Assembly: GCF_036577625.1 (NCBI RefSeq)
Contig: NZ_JARBDC010000064.1
Location: forward strand, 1-64,000
Length of the DNA: 64,000 bases
Reading direction: 5' to 3'
From: Paenibacillus_AB sp036577625
GTDB taxonomy: Bacteria; Bacillota; Bacilli; Paenibacillales; NBRC-103111
Part shown: piece after piece, positions 16,083 to 25,316 of the stretch
Numbering within the stretch: position 1 is the stretch's first letter
How the letters are laid out: each line of letters opens with the position of its first letter
Notes under the pieces: generated by a model
Told to the model about the DNA's origin: nothing
Database searches by the model: none
The model's input: the letters and a program-made list of their open reading frames with translations, nothing else
Made by a program: the position numbers and the translations under genes

Positions 16083-17222
16083 TCAATCGCGCCGCGGAGG
16101 AAGAGGCCCGTGATACATATTCAGGTTGCATTCGATCCGCCCGTTGAACAGCTTCCGCTTCTTGTCGGCGTGTTTGCCGAAATAATGCTCGAACTGCTTG
16201 CTCGGGCTCAGGGCGAACAGCGACCAGGTCGGCAAGTTGGCGAACACCGAGCCGAGCTGCCGGACCGCCTTCTCGACCTCGTCCTTCGAGCCGATCCGTT
16301 CCCCGTACGGCGGATTCGTGACGATGCAGCCGTAATCGCCGGCCGGCCACAGCTTCGCGACCGGAGCTTGATGAAACTTCAGCTCGCCGGCGAGGCCGGC
16401 TTTTTTCGCCGCCGCTTCGGCGACCTCGATCGCCGCCGGATCGATGTCCGAGCCGACGATGTCGAGCGGCTCGTCGTCTCGCAGCAGGTCGTACGCTTCT
16501 TCCCGCGCTTCGTCCCACAGCGCCCGGTCCAGCGTCGGCCACGCCTCGGCGGCGAATTCCCGGCGCAGCCCCGGCGCGATGTTCCAGCCGATCATGGCCG
16601 CCTCCACCGGTATCGTCCCCGACCCGCAGAACGGATCGACGAGCGGCCGGCCGGGACGCCAGCGGCTGAGCAGCACCATCGCGGCCGCCATCGTTTCCTT
16701 CAGCGGCGCTTCGGTGATGAGCTTGCGATAACCCCGCTTGTGCAGGCCGGGTCCGGTCGTATCGATCGTAAGCGTCGCGATGTCGCCGAGCAGCGCGACT
16801 TCGATGACGTAACGCGGGCCGTCCTCCGGAAACCACTCCGTCCCGTAGCGCGTTTTCATTTTTTCCACGACCGCTTTTTTCACGATCCCTTGGCATGCCG
16901 GCACGCTCGACAATTGCGACTTGTGCGAGCGGCCTTCGACGGGAAAGGCGGCGTCTTCCGGAATCCAGTCCGGCCAAGGCAGCGCCTTCGTTCCTTCGAA
17001 CAGCTCGTCGAACGTCGTCGCCGGAAACTCGCCGAGCTTCAGCAGCACCCGGTCCGCCGTCCGCAGCCATAAATTGGCCCGGGCGATGGCCGACTTGTCC
17101 GCCTGAAACATGACTTTGCCGTTTTCGACCATGACGTCGTCGTAGCCGAGCTCGCGCACCTCGCGGGCGACGATCGCCTCGAGTCCCATCGGCGCGGTTG
17201 CGATCAATTGCACTTTATCCAC
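16083..17222 (-). CDS. THUMP-domain RNA N2-guanine methyltransferase (RlmL/YpsC type)
   Basis: A 379-residue SAM-dependent methyltransferase predicted to modify guanine in 23S rRNA. The N-terminal ferredoxin-like and THUMP part (about 1-160) begins with DKVQLIATAPMGLEAIVARE. The Rossmann-like domain carries DPFCGSGTIPVEAA for SAM binding and the catalytic TNPPYGER. The GTG at 17222 is chosen because GGAG ends 7 nt upstream; an in-frame ATG at 17240 overlaps that site. It is convergent with the beta-helix gene. The annotation is to family; the exact rRNA base is inferred from homologues. Confidence 0.88.
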   Translation of the reverse strand: MDKVQLIATAPMGLEAIVAREVRELGYDDVMVENGKVMFQADKSAIARANLWLRTADRVLLKLGEFPATTFDELFEGTKALPWPDWIPEDAAFPVEGRSHKSQLSSVPACQGIVKKAVVEKMKTRYGTEWFPEDGPRYVIEVALLGDIATLTIDTTGPGLHKRGYRKLITEAPLKETMAAAMVLLSRWRPGRPLVDPFCGSGTIPVEAAMIGWNIAPGLRREFAAEAWPTLDRALWDEAREEAYDLLRDDEPLDIVGSDIDPAAIEVAEAAAKKAGLAGELKFHQAPVAKLWPAGDYGCIVTNPPYGERIGSKDEVEKAVRQLGSVFANLPTWSLFALSPSKQFEHYFGKHADKKRKLFNGRIECNLNMYHGPLPPRRD

Positions 17223-17416
17223 GTGACAGCTCCAATCCATCCTAGATGTTTAACGGCGCCGGGCGCGCTCCCCCGGGCGACGCGGGCGCCGATTTTTTCG
17301 GGAGGCGATATCGGTACAATGTATTGTGTCCGTCCGGGCGAAACCATACAATTAGTATAGGCGAAACGCCGGAAGGATACAAACGCCGCGGAAGGCGGCG
17401 GGGAGCGGAGGACGAC

Positions 17417-18073
17417 ATGGAGGATCGGTATTTTCAAACGGCGGACCGGTACGTCGAATCGCTATACGAAGCCGATGGCGATCTGGAACGCGTGGCCGAG
17501 TCGATTCGGGAGCGCGGAATGCCCGAAATCAGCGTGGCGCCGGGCTACGGCAGATTGCTGACGATGCTCGTGCGCTTGTCGGGCGCAAAGCGCGTGCTCG
17601 AAATCGGAGCGCTGGGCGGCTACAGCGGCATTTGTCTCGCCAGAGGGCTCGGAGCGGACGGCAAGCTCGTCTCGCTCGAATTGAAGGAGGAGTTCGCCGC
17701 CGTCGCGCGCGCGAACGTCGAGCGGGCCGGCTTCGGAGGGAAGGTCGAATACCGGATCGGCGAGGCGCTGGCGAGTCTGGAGCGGCTTAAGGACGAAGGG
17801 GCGGCGTTCGACTTTTTTTTCATCGACGCGGATAAAGGGAATTACGTCAATTATTTGGACTTCGCGATCCGGCTGGCGAATCCGGGCGCCTTGATTCTGG
17901 GCGACAACGCTCTGCTGCACGGGAAAACGTTCGATCCGGGGGCGAACGGCGAATCGGCTCGAGTCATGCGCGAATTCAACCGGCGCATCGCCACCGATCC
18001 GCGGCTGGAAAGCACGATTTTGCCCGCCTACGACGGCTTGTGCATCGCGCGGGTGAAAGGGGCGTCGTCGTGA
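17417..18073 (+). CDS. SAM-dependent O-methyltransferase (COG4122 type)
   Basis: A 218-residue class I methyltransferase. It contains the SAM motif VLEIGALGGYSGICLARGL, the metal/substrate Asp in FFFIDADKGNYVNYLD and LGDNALLHGK, as in caffeoyl-CoA O-methyltransferase-like proteins. Firmicute members include a tRNA 5-hydroxyuridine methyltransferase, so tRNA is a possible substrate. GCGGAGG precedes ATG 17417. It is translationally coupled to the polysaccharide deacetylase, whose ATG shares a base with its TGA. Confidence 0.85.
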   Translation: MEDRYFQTADRYVESLYEADGDLERVAESIRERGMPEISVAPGYGRLLTMLVRLSGAKRVLEIGALGGYSGICLARGLGADGKLVSLELKEEFAAVARANVERAGFGGKVEYRIGEALASLERLKDEGAAFDFFFIDADKGNYVNYLDFAIRLANPGALILGDNALLHGKTFDPGANGESARVMREFNRRIATDPRLESTILPAYDGLCIARVKGASS

Positions 18074-18873
18074 TGCGCATCCGCTACGATCGCTTTCCCG
18101 GAGGCAAACGCAAGGCGGTCGCGCTGAGCTTCGACGACGGCCGGATCCACGATCGCCGGCTCGTGGCGCTGTGCAACGAGTACGGCCTGCGCGGCACGTT
18201 CCATTTGAATTCGGGCTTTCTGGGCCGGGACTCGTACGTCGAAGCTTCGGAAATCGCGGCCTTGTACGCGGGGCACGAAATATCGGCGCATACGGTCGAT
18301 CATCCGTTTCTCGACATGTCGCCGCCGGACCAGATCGCCAGGGAAATTACGGCGGACCGGGAGGCGCTCGAGGCGCTGGCCGGCTATCCGGTGCGCGGCA
18401 TGAGCTATCCGTTCGGCACGTGGAGCGAACGGCTCGTCGGCATGCTGCCGGCGCTCGGCATCGAGTACGCGCGCACGACGAGAAGCCACGGCGCGTACGA
18501 CCTGCCGTCCAACCCGCTGCTGTGGCATCCGACCTGCCACCACAAGCAGATGGTCGAGCACGCCGCGGCGTTCGTCGAGCAGCAGCCGCGCCATTCGCGG
18601 ATGCAGCTGCTTTACGTGTGGGGCCACAGCTACGAGTTCGAAAACGACGGCAACTGGGATTTGGTGAATCGGTTCGGCGAAACGATCGGCGGCCGGGACG
18701 ATATTTGGTATGCGACCAACGCCGATATCGTCCATTACATGCGCGCCTTGAACGAGCTGCGCTTCTCCGTTTCGTGCCGGCTGATCCATAACCCGTCGGC
18801 GATCCCGGTATGGGTGAGCGCGGAAGGCGATGCGGTCGAAATCGCCGGCGGCGCGACGGTCAATTTGTCCTGA
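18073..18873 (+). CDS. polysaccharide deacetylase (NodB homology)
   Basis: A 266-residue protein of carbohydrate esterase family 4, which removes acetyl groups from N-acetylated sugars. The first motif LSFDDGR (catalytic Asp pair, about residues 18-24) and the metal-binding HTVDHP are present, followed by MSYPFG. There is no signal peptide or membrane anchor, unlike most peptidoglycan deacetylases, so the substrate may be an intracellular or small sugar conjugate. Its ATG overlaps the preceding stop (TGATG), indicating coupled translation with the methyltransferase. Confidence 0.85.
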   Translation: MRIRYDRFPGGKRKAVALSFDDGRIHDRRLVALCNEYGLRGTFHLNSGFLGRDSYVEASEIAALYAGHEISAHTVDHPFLDMSPPDQIAREITADREALEALAGYPVRGMSYPFGTWSERLVGMLPALGIEYARTTRSHGAYDLPSNPLLWHPTCHHKQMVEHAAAFVEQQPRHSRMQLLYVWGHSYEFENDGNWDLVNRFGETIGGRDDIWYATNADIVHYMRALNELRFSVSCRLIHNPSAIPVWVSAEGDAVEIAGGATVNLS

Positions 18874-18940
18874 CCGAAGCTTGTACATGGCTACGGCAGA
18901 AGGGGCACCCCACCGTTTGGAGCTATCGAACCCGCAGCGG

Positions 18941-20155
18941 TCAAGGGCGCCCTCTGTCGACGGCCGCCGTCCGTTTGATCAACGTTTGGCGCACCCACAG
19001 CGCATTGGCGGCCAGCATGACGGTCGCGATCAGGAAAATGCCGCGAATCGTAATGAGGCCGGACAAGGCCCCGCCGACGGTCGGGCCGATCATGTTGCCG
19101 AGGCTCAGGAAGCTGCTGTTGAAGCTGTACGACCGGCTCTCCATGCCTTCCGGCGTATATTTGCGGATCAGCGCGTTCACCGAAGGCAGCAGGCCGCCCA
19201 TAAACATGCCGAGCATAAACCGCGCCGCGAACAGCTGCCATACGTTTTGGACGAGCGCCTGCGGAACGAACATGACGGCCGCGCCGACAAGCGACAGCCC
19301 GAGCACGCGCTCCTGGCCGATCCGGTCTCCGAGACGGCCGAGCAGCGGAGAGGCGATCATGTTGGAAAAGCCGGTGATCGAGCCGACGAGTCCGGAGAAA
19401 AACGCCAGCATTTCCCCTTCGCCGTGCAAATGCTGCACGAACAGCGGAATGAGCGGCATCGAGCTGAGCATCGAAAACTGGATCAGAAACGTAACCGTAA
19501 ACAGCGACGTCAGCTGCGGAATTTTGCCCAGCTCCTTCAGGCCGGCCACGATGGAGACGTTCGGCTGCTTGGCGGCTTTGCCGGCATCGAATTTTTCTTT
19601 GACGACGACCATCGCCAGCACGGAGGCGACGAACAGCAGCGCTCCGGTTATGTAAAAGATCGGCCGGAAGCCGACCCATTCCGCGAGCAGCCCGCCGATA
19701 AACGGTCCGAGAATGCTGCCGGCCGTCCCCCCGGATTGCAGCGTCCCCATCGAAAAGCCCATTTTCTCCCGGGGCGTGTTCGTCGACATAAGCGCGACCG
19801 CGGCCGGCACGAAGCCGGATATCGTACCGTTCAGCATGCGCAGCAGGAACAGGTGCCATACGTTTCCCGCGAAGCCCATCAGCGTCATGACGAGCGCCAT
19901 GCCGAAGCCGGAGCGGAGCAGCATCACTTTGCGCCCGTGCCGGTCGGCGAGCTTGCCCCATAGCGGCTGAAACAAAAACGAGGTGACGAAGTTGCCGGCG
20001 AAAATGACGCCGGACCAAAAGGCGACTTTGCCCGGATCGGTAATGCCGAGCTGCTGAATATAGAGGGGCAGGAACGGAATAATCATCGTCATCCCCGCCA
20101 TGACGAGAAAGTTTCCGAACCATAATACAATCAAGTTTAGCTTCCAGTTGTTCAT
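18941..20155 (-). CDS. MFS multidrug efflux transporter (DHA1 type)
   Basis: A 404-residue membrane protein with about 12 hydrophobic helices. It contains the loop motif GKLADRHGRKVMLL between helices 2 and 3 and the antiporter-type region GGTAGSILGPFIGGLL in helix 5, both typical of drug:proton antiporters of the Bmr/TetA group. AAGGAG precedes the ATG by about 9 nt. It has its own extended -10 promoter and faces away from the PAS kinase gene. The substrate is unknown. Confidence 0.87.
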   Translation of the reverse strand: MNNWKLNLIVLWFGNFLVMAGMTMIIPFLPLYIQQLGITDPGKVAFWSGVIFAGNFVTSFLFQPLWGKLADRHGRKVMLLRSGFGMALVMTLMGFAGNVWHLFLLRMLNGTISGFVPAAVALMSTNTPREKMGFSMGTLQSGGTAGSILGPFIGGLLAEWVGFRPIFYITGALLFVASVLAMVVVKEKFDAGKAAKQPNVSIVAGLKELGKIPQLTSLFTVTFLIQFSMLSSMPLIPLFVQHLHGEGEMLAFFSGLVGSITGFSNMIASPLLGRLGDRIGQERVLGLSLVGAAVMFVPQALVQNVWQLFAARFMLGMFMGGLLPSVNALIRKYTPEGMESRSYSFNSSFLSLGNMIGPTVGGALSGLITIRGIFLIATVMLAANALWVRQTLIKRTAAVDRGRP

Positions 20156-20255
20156 GGCGATTCACTCCTTGCCGTTTACCCGATCGCCGGTTGCGGCATT
20201 TAGTCAGTTCCGGACCCCCGCGCGGCGCTTTGCGGGGTTGCTTCGCATACCGTCC

Positions 20256-20261
20256 ATTATA
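20256..20261 (-). promoter_or_regulatory. extended -10 promoter of the MFS gene
   Basis: Read leftward, TGCTATAAT gives a perfect -10 with the TGn extension about 100 nt upstream of the start codon. No good -35 is visible. Confidence 0.5.
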
Positions 20262-20316
20262 GCATGTCCGGCGCGCGGAACCACCTTCGTGAATGGTCGA
20301 TCGAAAAACATAGATA

Positions 20317-20345
20317 TTGCTAAAATAGTTATAAAGTCCTATCAT
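20317..20345 (+). promoter_or_regulatory. SigA-type promoter of the PAS histidine kinase
   Basis: TTGCTA (20317-20322) and TATCAT (20340-20345) are spaced exactly 17 bp in an AT-rich stretch upstream of the kinase gene at 20460. Confidence 0.55.
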
Positions 20346-20459
20346 AGGAAAGTGACAAATAGCGCCAAAGATCGGGCGAGACCGACCTGTTCCGTCCGGT
20401 AACGGTGCAGGGAGCGCCGTATTTTCGAATATGCTGTCGGCTGTGGAGAGGAGTCGCAT

Positions 20460-22001
20460 ATGGCCGGGAACAACACTATGTCGAAGGAAGTCGGACCGCT
20501 TCTTGACGGCGCCTTCGACCGCGCCGCGGGCGGGCAAGCCGATGCGGCTTGCGTCGGACAGGACAACAGACCGTTTCGCAAATATAAGGAGATGCGGAGC
20601 CTGCTGGCGGAAAAATCGCTCAACTTGATCGCCGTCAGCTCGTCCGATTGGATGATCCGTTACGTTTCCCCGGCGATACGCAAGCTGCTCGGATTCACGG
20701 CGGAGGAAGTCGTCGGACGAAAGCATACCGACCTGCTGCATCCCGACGATGCGCCCGACGCGGACCGTTTGCGGGAAGGATCGGTTACCGTAACGAGCCG
20801 GTACCGGCACAAGGACGGACGATACATCTGGTTCGAGTGCACGTATCGGACCGTTCCGGCGGCCGACGGAACCGTCGAGTCCGTATTGTCGTTTTGCCGC
20901 GACATTACCGAGCGGAAGGCGGCCGAGGAACGGATGGAGCTGCAGACGGAGCAGTACCGGCGGCTGATCGATCATTTTCCCGATGCGGTGCTCATCTCAA
21001 GCAGGCGCAAAGGGCTGTACATGAACCGGGCCTGCATCAAGCTGCTCGGCGGCGTTACCGGGGAAGACGAACGGACGCTGCTGCGCGATCCGTTCCGCTT
21101 CGTGCCGCTTCCCGAGCCGCAGCCGAACGCGGCTGCGCCGGAAGCGGGCGCCGTTTCCGACGAAGGCTTCCGCGAAATCCGGCTCACCCGGCTAGACGGC
21201 CGGACGATCGAAGCCGAGGCGCGGTCGGCAGCCGCGGCGTTTCAGAACGAGCAGGCCGTCGTTACGATTATCCGCGACATTACCGAACGGAAAAAAACGA
21301 TGGAAATGCTTTACCATTCGGAGCGGCTGTCGGCAGCCGGACAGCTGGCGGCCGGAATCGCCCACGAAATCCGCAATCCGCTGACGGCGATTCGCGGCTT
21401 TCACCAGCTGATCCAGTCGAACGGGCCGAAGAAAGACTATTTCGACATCATGTCGGCCGAGCTGGACCGGATCGAAATGATTTTGACCGAGCTGCTCGTC
21501 CTGTCCAAACCGCAGGAGGTGAAATTCCAGCGGGCCGATATCGTGGCGCTGCTCGCGCAGGTGATCGCTTTGCTGGAGACGCAGGCGATCATAACCGGCG
21601 CCAGACTGCTCATCGAATGCGAGCACAGCGCGCTGTACATCCGGTGCGACGCAAATCAGCTCAAGCAAGCGTTCATCAACCTGATCAAAAACGCGATCGA
21701 AGCGATGCCGGACGGGGGAGACGTGACGATCGCGATCGTGCCGGAACGAAGCAAGCTGGTCATTCTCGTGACGGACGAAGGACCCGGCATACGGGAGGAG
21801 GAGCAGTCCCGGATCGGCCAGCCGTTTTATACGACGAAGGAGAAGGGGACCGGACTTGGGCTCATGATTACGCAGCGCATAATCGAAAATCATCGGGGAA
21901 CGATGAAGATCGAAAGCGTCGCGGGCGAGGGCGCCACGTTCCGAATCGAGTTTCCGTTCGGAGAGGAGCCGCGGAGCGGCGAAGACGGTGCGGGAGGATG
22001 A
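20460..22001 (+). CDS. cytoplasmic PAS-PAS sensor histidine kinase
   Basis: A 513-residue kinase without membrane segments. Two PAS domains occupy about residues 50-155 and 165-280, each ending in the PAC pattern RDITERK. The phosphoacceptor is His302 in AGIAHEIRNPLTAIRGF, followed by an N box (NLIKNAIEAMPDGG) and G boxes (DEGPGI and GTGLGL). The layout resembles KinA/KinE-type phosphorelay kinases that feed Spo0F in spore formers, and no response regulator is adjacent, which supports that role. GGAGAGGAG precedes the ATG. The sensed signal is unknown. Confidence 0.88.
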   Translation: MAGNNTMSKEVGPLLDGAFDRAAGGQADAACVGQDNRPFRKYKEMRSLLAEKSLNLIAVSSSDWMIRYVSPAIRKLLGFTAEEVVGRKHTDLLHPDDAPDADRLREGSVTVTSRYRHKDGRYIWFECTYRTVPAADGTVESVLSFCRDITERKAAEERMELQTEQYRRLIDHFPDAVLISSRRKGLYMNRACIKLLGGVTGEDERTLLRDPFRFVPLPEPQPNAAAPEAGAVSDEGFREIRLTRLDGRTIEAEARSAAAAFQNEQAVVTIIRDITERKKTMEMLYHSERLSAAGQLAAGIAHEIRNPLTAIRGFHQLIQSNGPKKDYFDIMSAELDRIEMILTELLVLSKPQEVKFQRADIVALLAQVIALLETQAIITGARLLIECEHSALYIRCDANQLKQAFINLIKNAIEAMPDGGDVTIAIVPERSKLVILVTDEGPGIREEEQSRIGQPFYTTKEKGTGLGLMITQRIIENHRGTMKIESVAGEGATFRIEFPFGEEPRSGEDGAGG

Positions 22002-22828
22002 CGTTTCATAACGAGGCCGGGCGGGTTCCGCGTCCGGCCTTTGCCGGGCCATTGGAATAAAACCGAACGGGAAAATGACAGTCCATTCGCTCTCCCAGCG
22101 GCGTCGTTTCGAAATACCGGGGAAAGCTCCGGTTCAAATGGCGCCGTATCGGCGTGCAAAAGGATCGGTTGCGCGGAAAAGCCCTCGGTTCCGGCGCTCT
22201 TTTTTAAGGATCGCTCGGCAACCGGGTTCCGCGCCGGTTGATGCGGGATGGAACGAATCGTAGTATGCTTATCGGCGGAAAAAACGATCGTTTTCGGGCT
22301 AACGAATCCGGACATCGCTATTCAGCCGAAAATGGGAGAAAACGATCCGGTTTGCCGGCAATAGCGATACCGGAGTTCGTAACCCCATTCAAACCCTCGC
22401 ATTCGGCTCCGATAACGATTGCCCGGTTCGTTAGCCGTATGATCGAAAACCGGAAGAAGCGAAGTGAAGTCGAAAACAGCTCTCAGGAGCTCAACAGGGA
22501 ATGGGCGGCAGAGCGGAACGATCATGGGCCGACTATGATGTCGTGTCGGTAACTCCAAGCCATAAGGACAACACGACTTTAACCAGCGGTTGCAGCCTAC
22601 TCCCTATCTCCAGTGCACCTGGGTTTGAGTTTGGACATAAGAGGAACGTCCGGTCTACTGCCGGATGGCCTTGCTTCTTGTCGGCGCAAGCCGAACCCCT
22701 GCCCCGCATCGCCCGCGACCGACCGGATCAAACGGTTGAAAGCGGTCCTCTCCCTTGCCCGCGCGGGCGAAAGCCTAGTATAATGGGCACGACTCGACTA
22801 CGAAGAAGCGGATGGGAGCCATAGAGAG
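22002..22828. other. 827-bp non-coding stretch
   Basis: No frame here has a ribosome site or a recognisable protein. It contains a nested palindromic element (22290-22450, listed separately), an uncharacterised 22540-22760 segment with no frame or repeat that I recognise, and a TATAAT at 22779-22784 with TTGCCC 18 bp upstream that probably starts the ABC exporter transcript. Confidence 0.6.
22290..22450. repeat. nested palindromic intergenic element
   Basis: Several imperfect inverted repeats overlap. CGAATCCGGACATCGCTATT (22303-22322) faces AATAGCGATACCGGAGTTCG (22360-22379). GGCTAACGAATCCGG at 22298-22312 faces CCGGTTCGTTAGCC at 22423-22436. The arms suggest a multi-unit repeat family or a folded non-coding RNA. 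No coding potential is seen. Confidence 0.6.
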
Positions 22829-24538
22829 ATGGGCGTCATCAAACGATTTTTCACCTATTACAAGCCGCACAAACGGCTGTTTATGCTCGATTTCGGCAGC
22901 GCCTGCGTCGTGGCGGTGCTGGAGCTCGCGTTTCCGCTCGCCGTGCAGTGGTTCGTCGATACGCTGCTGCCGGAAGGCGAATGGCGGACGATCGCGCTGG
23001 CCGGGAGCGCGCTGTTCGCGCTGTACGTGGTCAGCACCGGCCTGCAGTTCGTCGTAGGCTACTGGGGCCACAAGCTCGGCATCAACATCGAGACCGACAT
23101 GCGCCGCCAGCTGTTCGAGCATGTGCAGAAGCTGTCGTTCCGTTTTTTCGACAATACGAAAACCGGGTACCTGATGTCGAGGATGACGAACGACTTGTTC
23201 GATATCGGGGAAATGGCCCACCACGGGCCGGAAGATTTGTTCATCGCCTGCATGACGTTCGTCGCGTCGTTCGCGATCATGCTGTCGATCAATCCGCCGC
23301 TCGCGCTCGTCACGTTCGTCGCCGTGCCGGTGCTCGTCTGGCTCGTAACGGTCTGCAACAAGCTGCTGCACGAGGCGGCGGGACGCATGTACGCCGAAAT
23401 CGGCGAAGTGAACGCGCGCGTCGAGGACAGCATGTCCGGCATCCGCGTCGTCAAATCGTTCACGAACGAATCGTTCGAGATCGAGAAGTTCGCCCGCGAC
23501 AACGCCAATTTCCGCAAGGCGAAGCTGCGGTCGTACTGGATCATCTCGTTCAGCTCGTCGGGCATTTACTTTTTGACCCGCCTGTTCGCCCTGCTCGTGC
23601 TCATGTTCGGGGCGTGGTTCAGCTTTCGCGGCGAGCTGACGTACGGCGAGCTGATCGGCTTCCTGCTGTACGTCAACCTGTTTTTCAAGCCGATCGAGAA
23701 AATCAACGCGCTTTTGGAAATGTATCCGAAAGGGATGGCCGGGTTTAAACGGTTTACGGAGCTGCTCGACACGGCGGTCGACGTGGCGGACGCTCCCGAC
23801 GCGATCGACGCGGGGCAGCTGAAAGGAAACATCGTCTTTCGCGACGTGACGTTCGGCTACGAAGACCACGCGAAAGTGCTGCGGCATATCGACCTGACCG
23901 TCCGCGCCGGGGAAACGGTCGCCTTCGTCGGGCCGTCCGGCGCCGGCAAAACGACGCTGTGCAGTCTGATTCCGCGCTTCTACGAGGTCGACGGCGGCTC
24001 GATCGAAATCGACGGCATCGACATTCGCCGCATGACGCAGCGGTCGCTCCGGCGCAATATCGGCATCGTGCAGCAGGACGTCTTCTTGTTCACGGGCACG
24101 ATTCGCGAAAATATCGCCTACGGCAACCTGAACGCCACCGACGCGGAAATCCGCGACGCCGCCAGGCGGGCTCATCTGGACGCGTTCATCGAGGCGCAGC
24201 CCGACGGCTACGACACGCAAATCGGCGAGCGGGGCATCAAGCTGTCCGGCGGGCAAAAGCAGCGGCTCGCCATCGCCCGCATGTTTTTGAAAAATCCGCC
24301 GATCTTGATTCTCGACGAAGCGACGTCGGCGCTCGATACGGAGACGGAGGCGATTATCCAGCAATCGCTCGAGGAGCTCGCCGAAAACCGGACGACGCTC
24401 GTCATCGCGCACCGGCTCGCGACGATTCGCCATGCCGACCGGATCGTCGTCGTCACCGAGGACGGCATCGCGGAGCAAGGGCGCTACGACGAGCTGATCC
24501 GGCTCGGCGGCGTGTTCGCCGGACTGCACCGGGCTTGA
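22829..24538 (+). CDS. ABC exporter, fused membrane and ATPase half-transporter
   Basis: A 569-residue half-transporter that should dimerise in the membrane and export a lipid, drug or peptide. Six hydrophobic helices span about residues 15-310. The ATPase domain follows with Walker A GPSGAGKTT (about 368-376), signature LSGGQKQR, Walker B ILILDEATSALD and the switch His in VIAHRLATIR. The catalytic residues look complete, so a homodimer is plausible, since no partner gene is adjacent. GAGAG lies 4-5 nt before the ATG. The substrate is not predictable. Confidence 0.92.
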   Translation: MGVIKRFFTYYKPHKRLFMLDFGSACVVAVLELAFPLAVQWFVDTLLPEGEWRTIALAGSALFALYVVSTGLQFVVGYWGHKLGINIETDMRRQLFEHVQKLSFRFFDNTKTGYLMSRMTNDLFDIGEMAHHGPEDLFIACMTFVASFAIMLSINPPLALVTFVAVPVLVWLVTVCNKLLHEAAGRMYAEIGEVNARVEDSMSGIRVVKSFTNESFEIEKFARDNANFRKAKLRSYWIISFSSSGIYFLTRLFALLVLMFGAWFSFRGELTYGELIGFLLYVNLFFKPIEKINALLEMYPKGMAGFKRFTELLDTAVDVADAPDAIDAGQLKGNIVFRDVTFGYEDHAKVLRHIDLTVRAGETVAFVGPSGAGKTTLCSLIPRFYEVDGGSIEIDGIDIRRMTQRSLRRNIGIVQQDVFLFTGTIRENIAYGNLNATDAEIRDAARRAHLDAFIEAQPDGYDTQIGERGIKLSGGQKQRLAIARMFLKNPPILILDEATSALDTETEAIIQQSLEELAENRTTLVIAHRLATIRHADRIVVVTEDGIAEQGRYDELIRLGGVFAGLHRA

Positions 24539-24636
24539 TCGGGAACGCCGGCGGCTTGCTCATAATTTCCTTCGGCCTGGGAACAGTAAGACGGGCATAG
24601 AAGTGACCCGATATGTTTCGATACCGAAGGAGATGA

Positions 24637-25224
24637 ATGCAGATGCCGTACGGCGCACACGAAACGATGGAAGTGCACGAACTGCTGAACGAGAAAATGA
24701 ACCTGATCAACCATTTCTCGTTTTACGCGCAGCAGGCGCAAAACCCCGAGCTTCGGGACATGATCGACCGCCATTTGCAGACGGCGATGCAGTCGTACGA
24801 CCAGTTGGTCGCCTATACGCACGACTATAACGCGGCGACGATGCGCCAGGCTCCGGCCGGCATGCCGGCGGTGCAGCCTCAGCAGGTGCAGTACGGTCTT
24901 CACCAGCCTGCGCCGCAAGCGCCGGTGCACGGACAGTTCGACGACCGGCAAATCGCACTCTCGATGCTGTCGTGCCATAAAAACTCGGCGAAAAACCATA
25001 TGGCCGGCTCGCTCGAATGCGCCGACCCGAACGTGCGGCAAATGCTCGTCAACGGCGCGGTCGTTTGCTCCAATCAGGCGTACGAAGTGTTTTTGCTGCT
25101 CAACCGGATGGGCGCGTACCAGGTGCCGACGATGCAGGATCAGACGGCGAAAACGTTTTTGCACGCTTATCAGCCGTCGCAGGCCGGCATGCCGGCGGCG
25201 CCGATGGGCGGACGCTACAATTGA
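24637..25224 (+). CDS. CotF-type spore coat protein
   Basis: A 195-residue ferritin-like helical protein of the coat F family, expected to be incorporated into the spore coat. The N-terminal part has VHELLNEKMNLINHFSFYA and a DMIDRHLQTAMQSYDQL helix. A Pro/Gln-rich linker (about residues 70-100) joins it to a second helical part with LSCHKNSAKNHM and LECADPNVRQML. ATG 24637 follows AAGGAG by 4 nt; ATG 24643, 10 nt away, is an alternative. It is a single gene closed by a strong terminator. A sporulation sigma factor promoter is expected but not clearly seen. Confidence 0.85.
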   Translation: MQMPYGAHETMEVHELLNEKMNLINHFSFYAQQAQNPELRDMIDRHLQTAMQSYDQLVAYTHDYNAATMRQAPAGMPAVQPQQVQYGLHQPAPQAPVHGQFDDRQIALSMLSCHKNSAKNHMAGSLECADPNVRQMLVNGAVVCSNQAYEVFLLLNRMGAYQVPTMQDQTAKTFLHAYQPSQAGMPAAPMGGRYN

Positions 25225-25252
25225 TTCGGAGAGCAGGCTAAACGAAACGCGG

Positions 25253-25284
25253 AAAGCGGCACAGAGCGGATCTGTGCCGCTTTT
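25253..25284 (+). terminator. intrinsic terminator after the coat gene
   Basis: AAAGCGGCACAGA and TCTGTGCCGCTTT form a perfect 13-bp stem with a 5-nt loop and a final T. The A-rich left arm also gives a T run leftward, so it may serve the convergent araC-type gene as well. Confidence 0.9.
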
Positions 25285-25316
25285 CGTCGTCCGGATGCCG
25301 GGGGCCGGCGCCCGCA

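Noticed and set aside
18891..20975. A long reverse-strand frame spanning the MFS gene and the start of the PAS kinase gene
   Set aside because: It overlaps the MFS gene in another frame, has no family motif and crosses two divergent promoters.
22238..22552. A 104-codon frame in the gap before the ABC exporter
   Set aside because: No ribosome site, low-complexity basic product, and it runs through the palindromic element.
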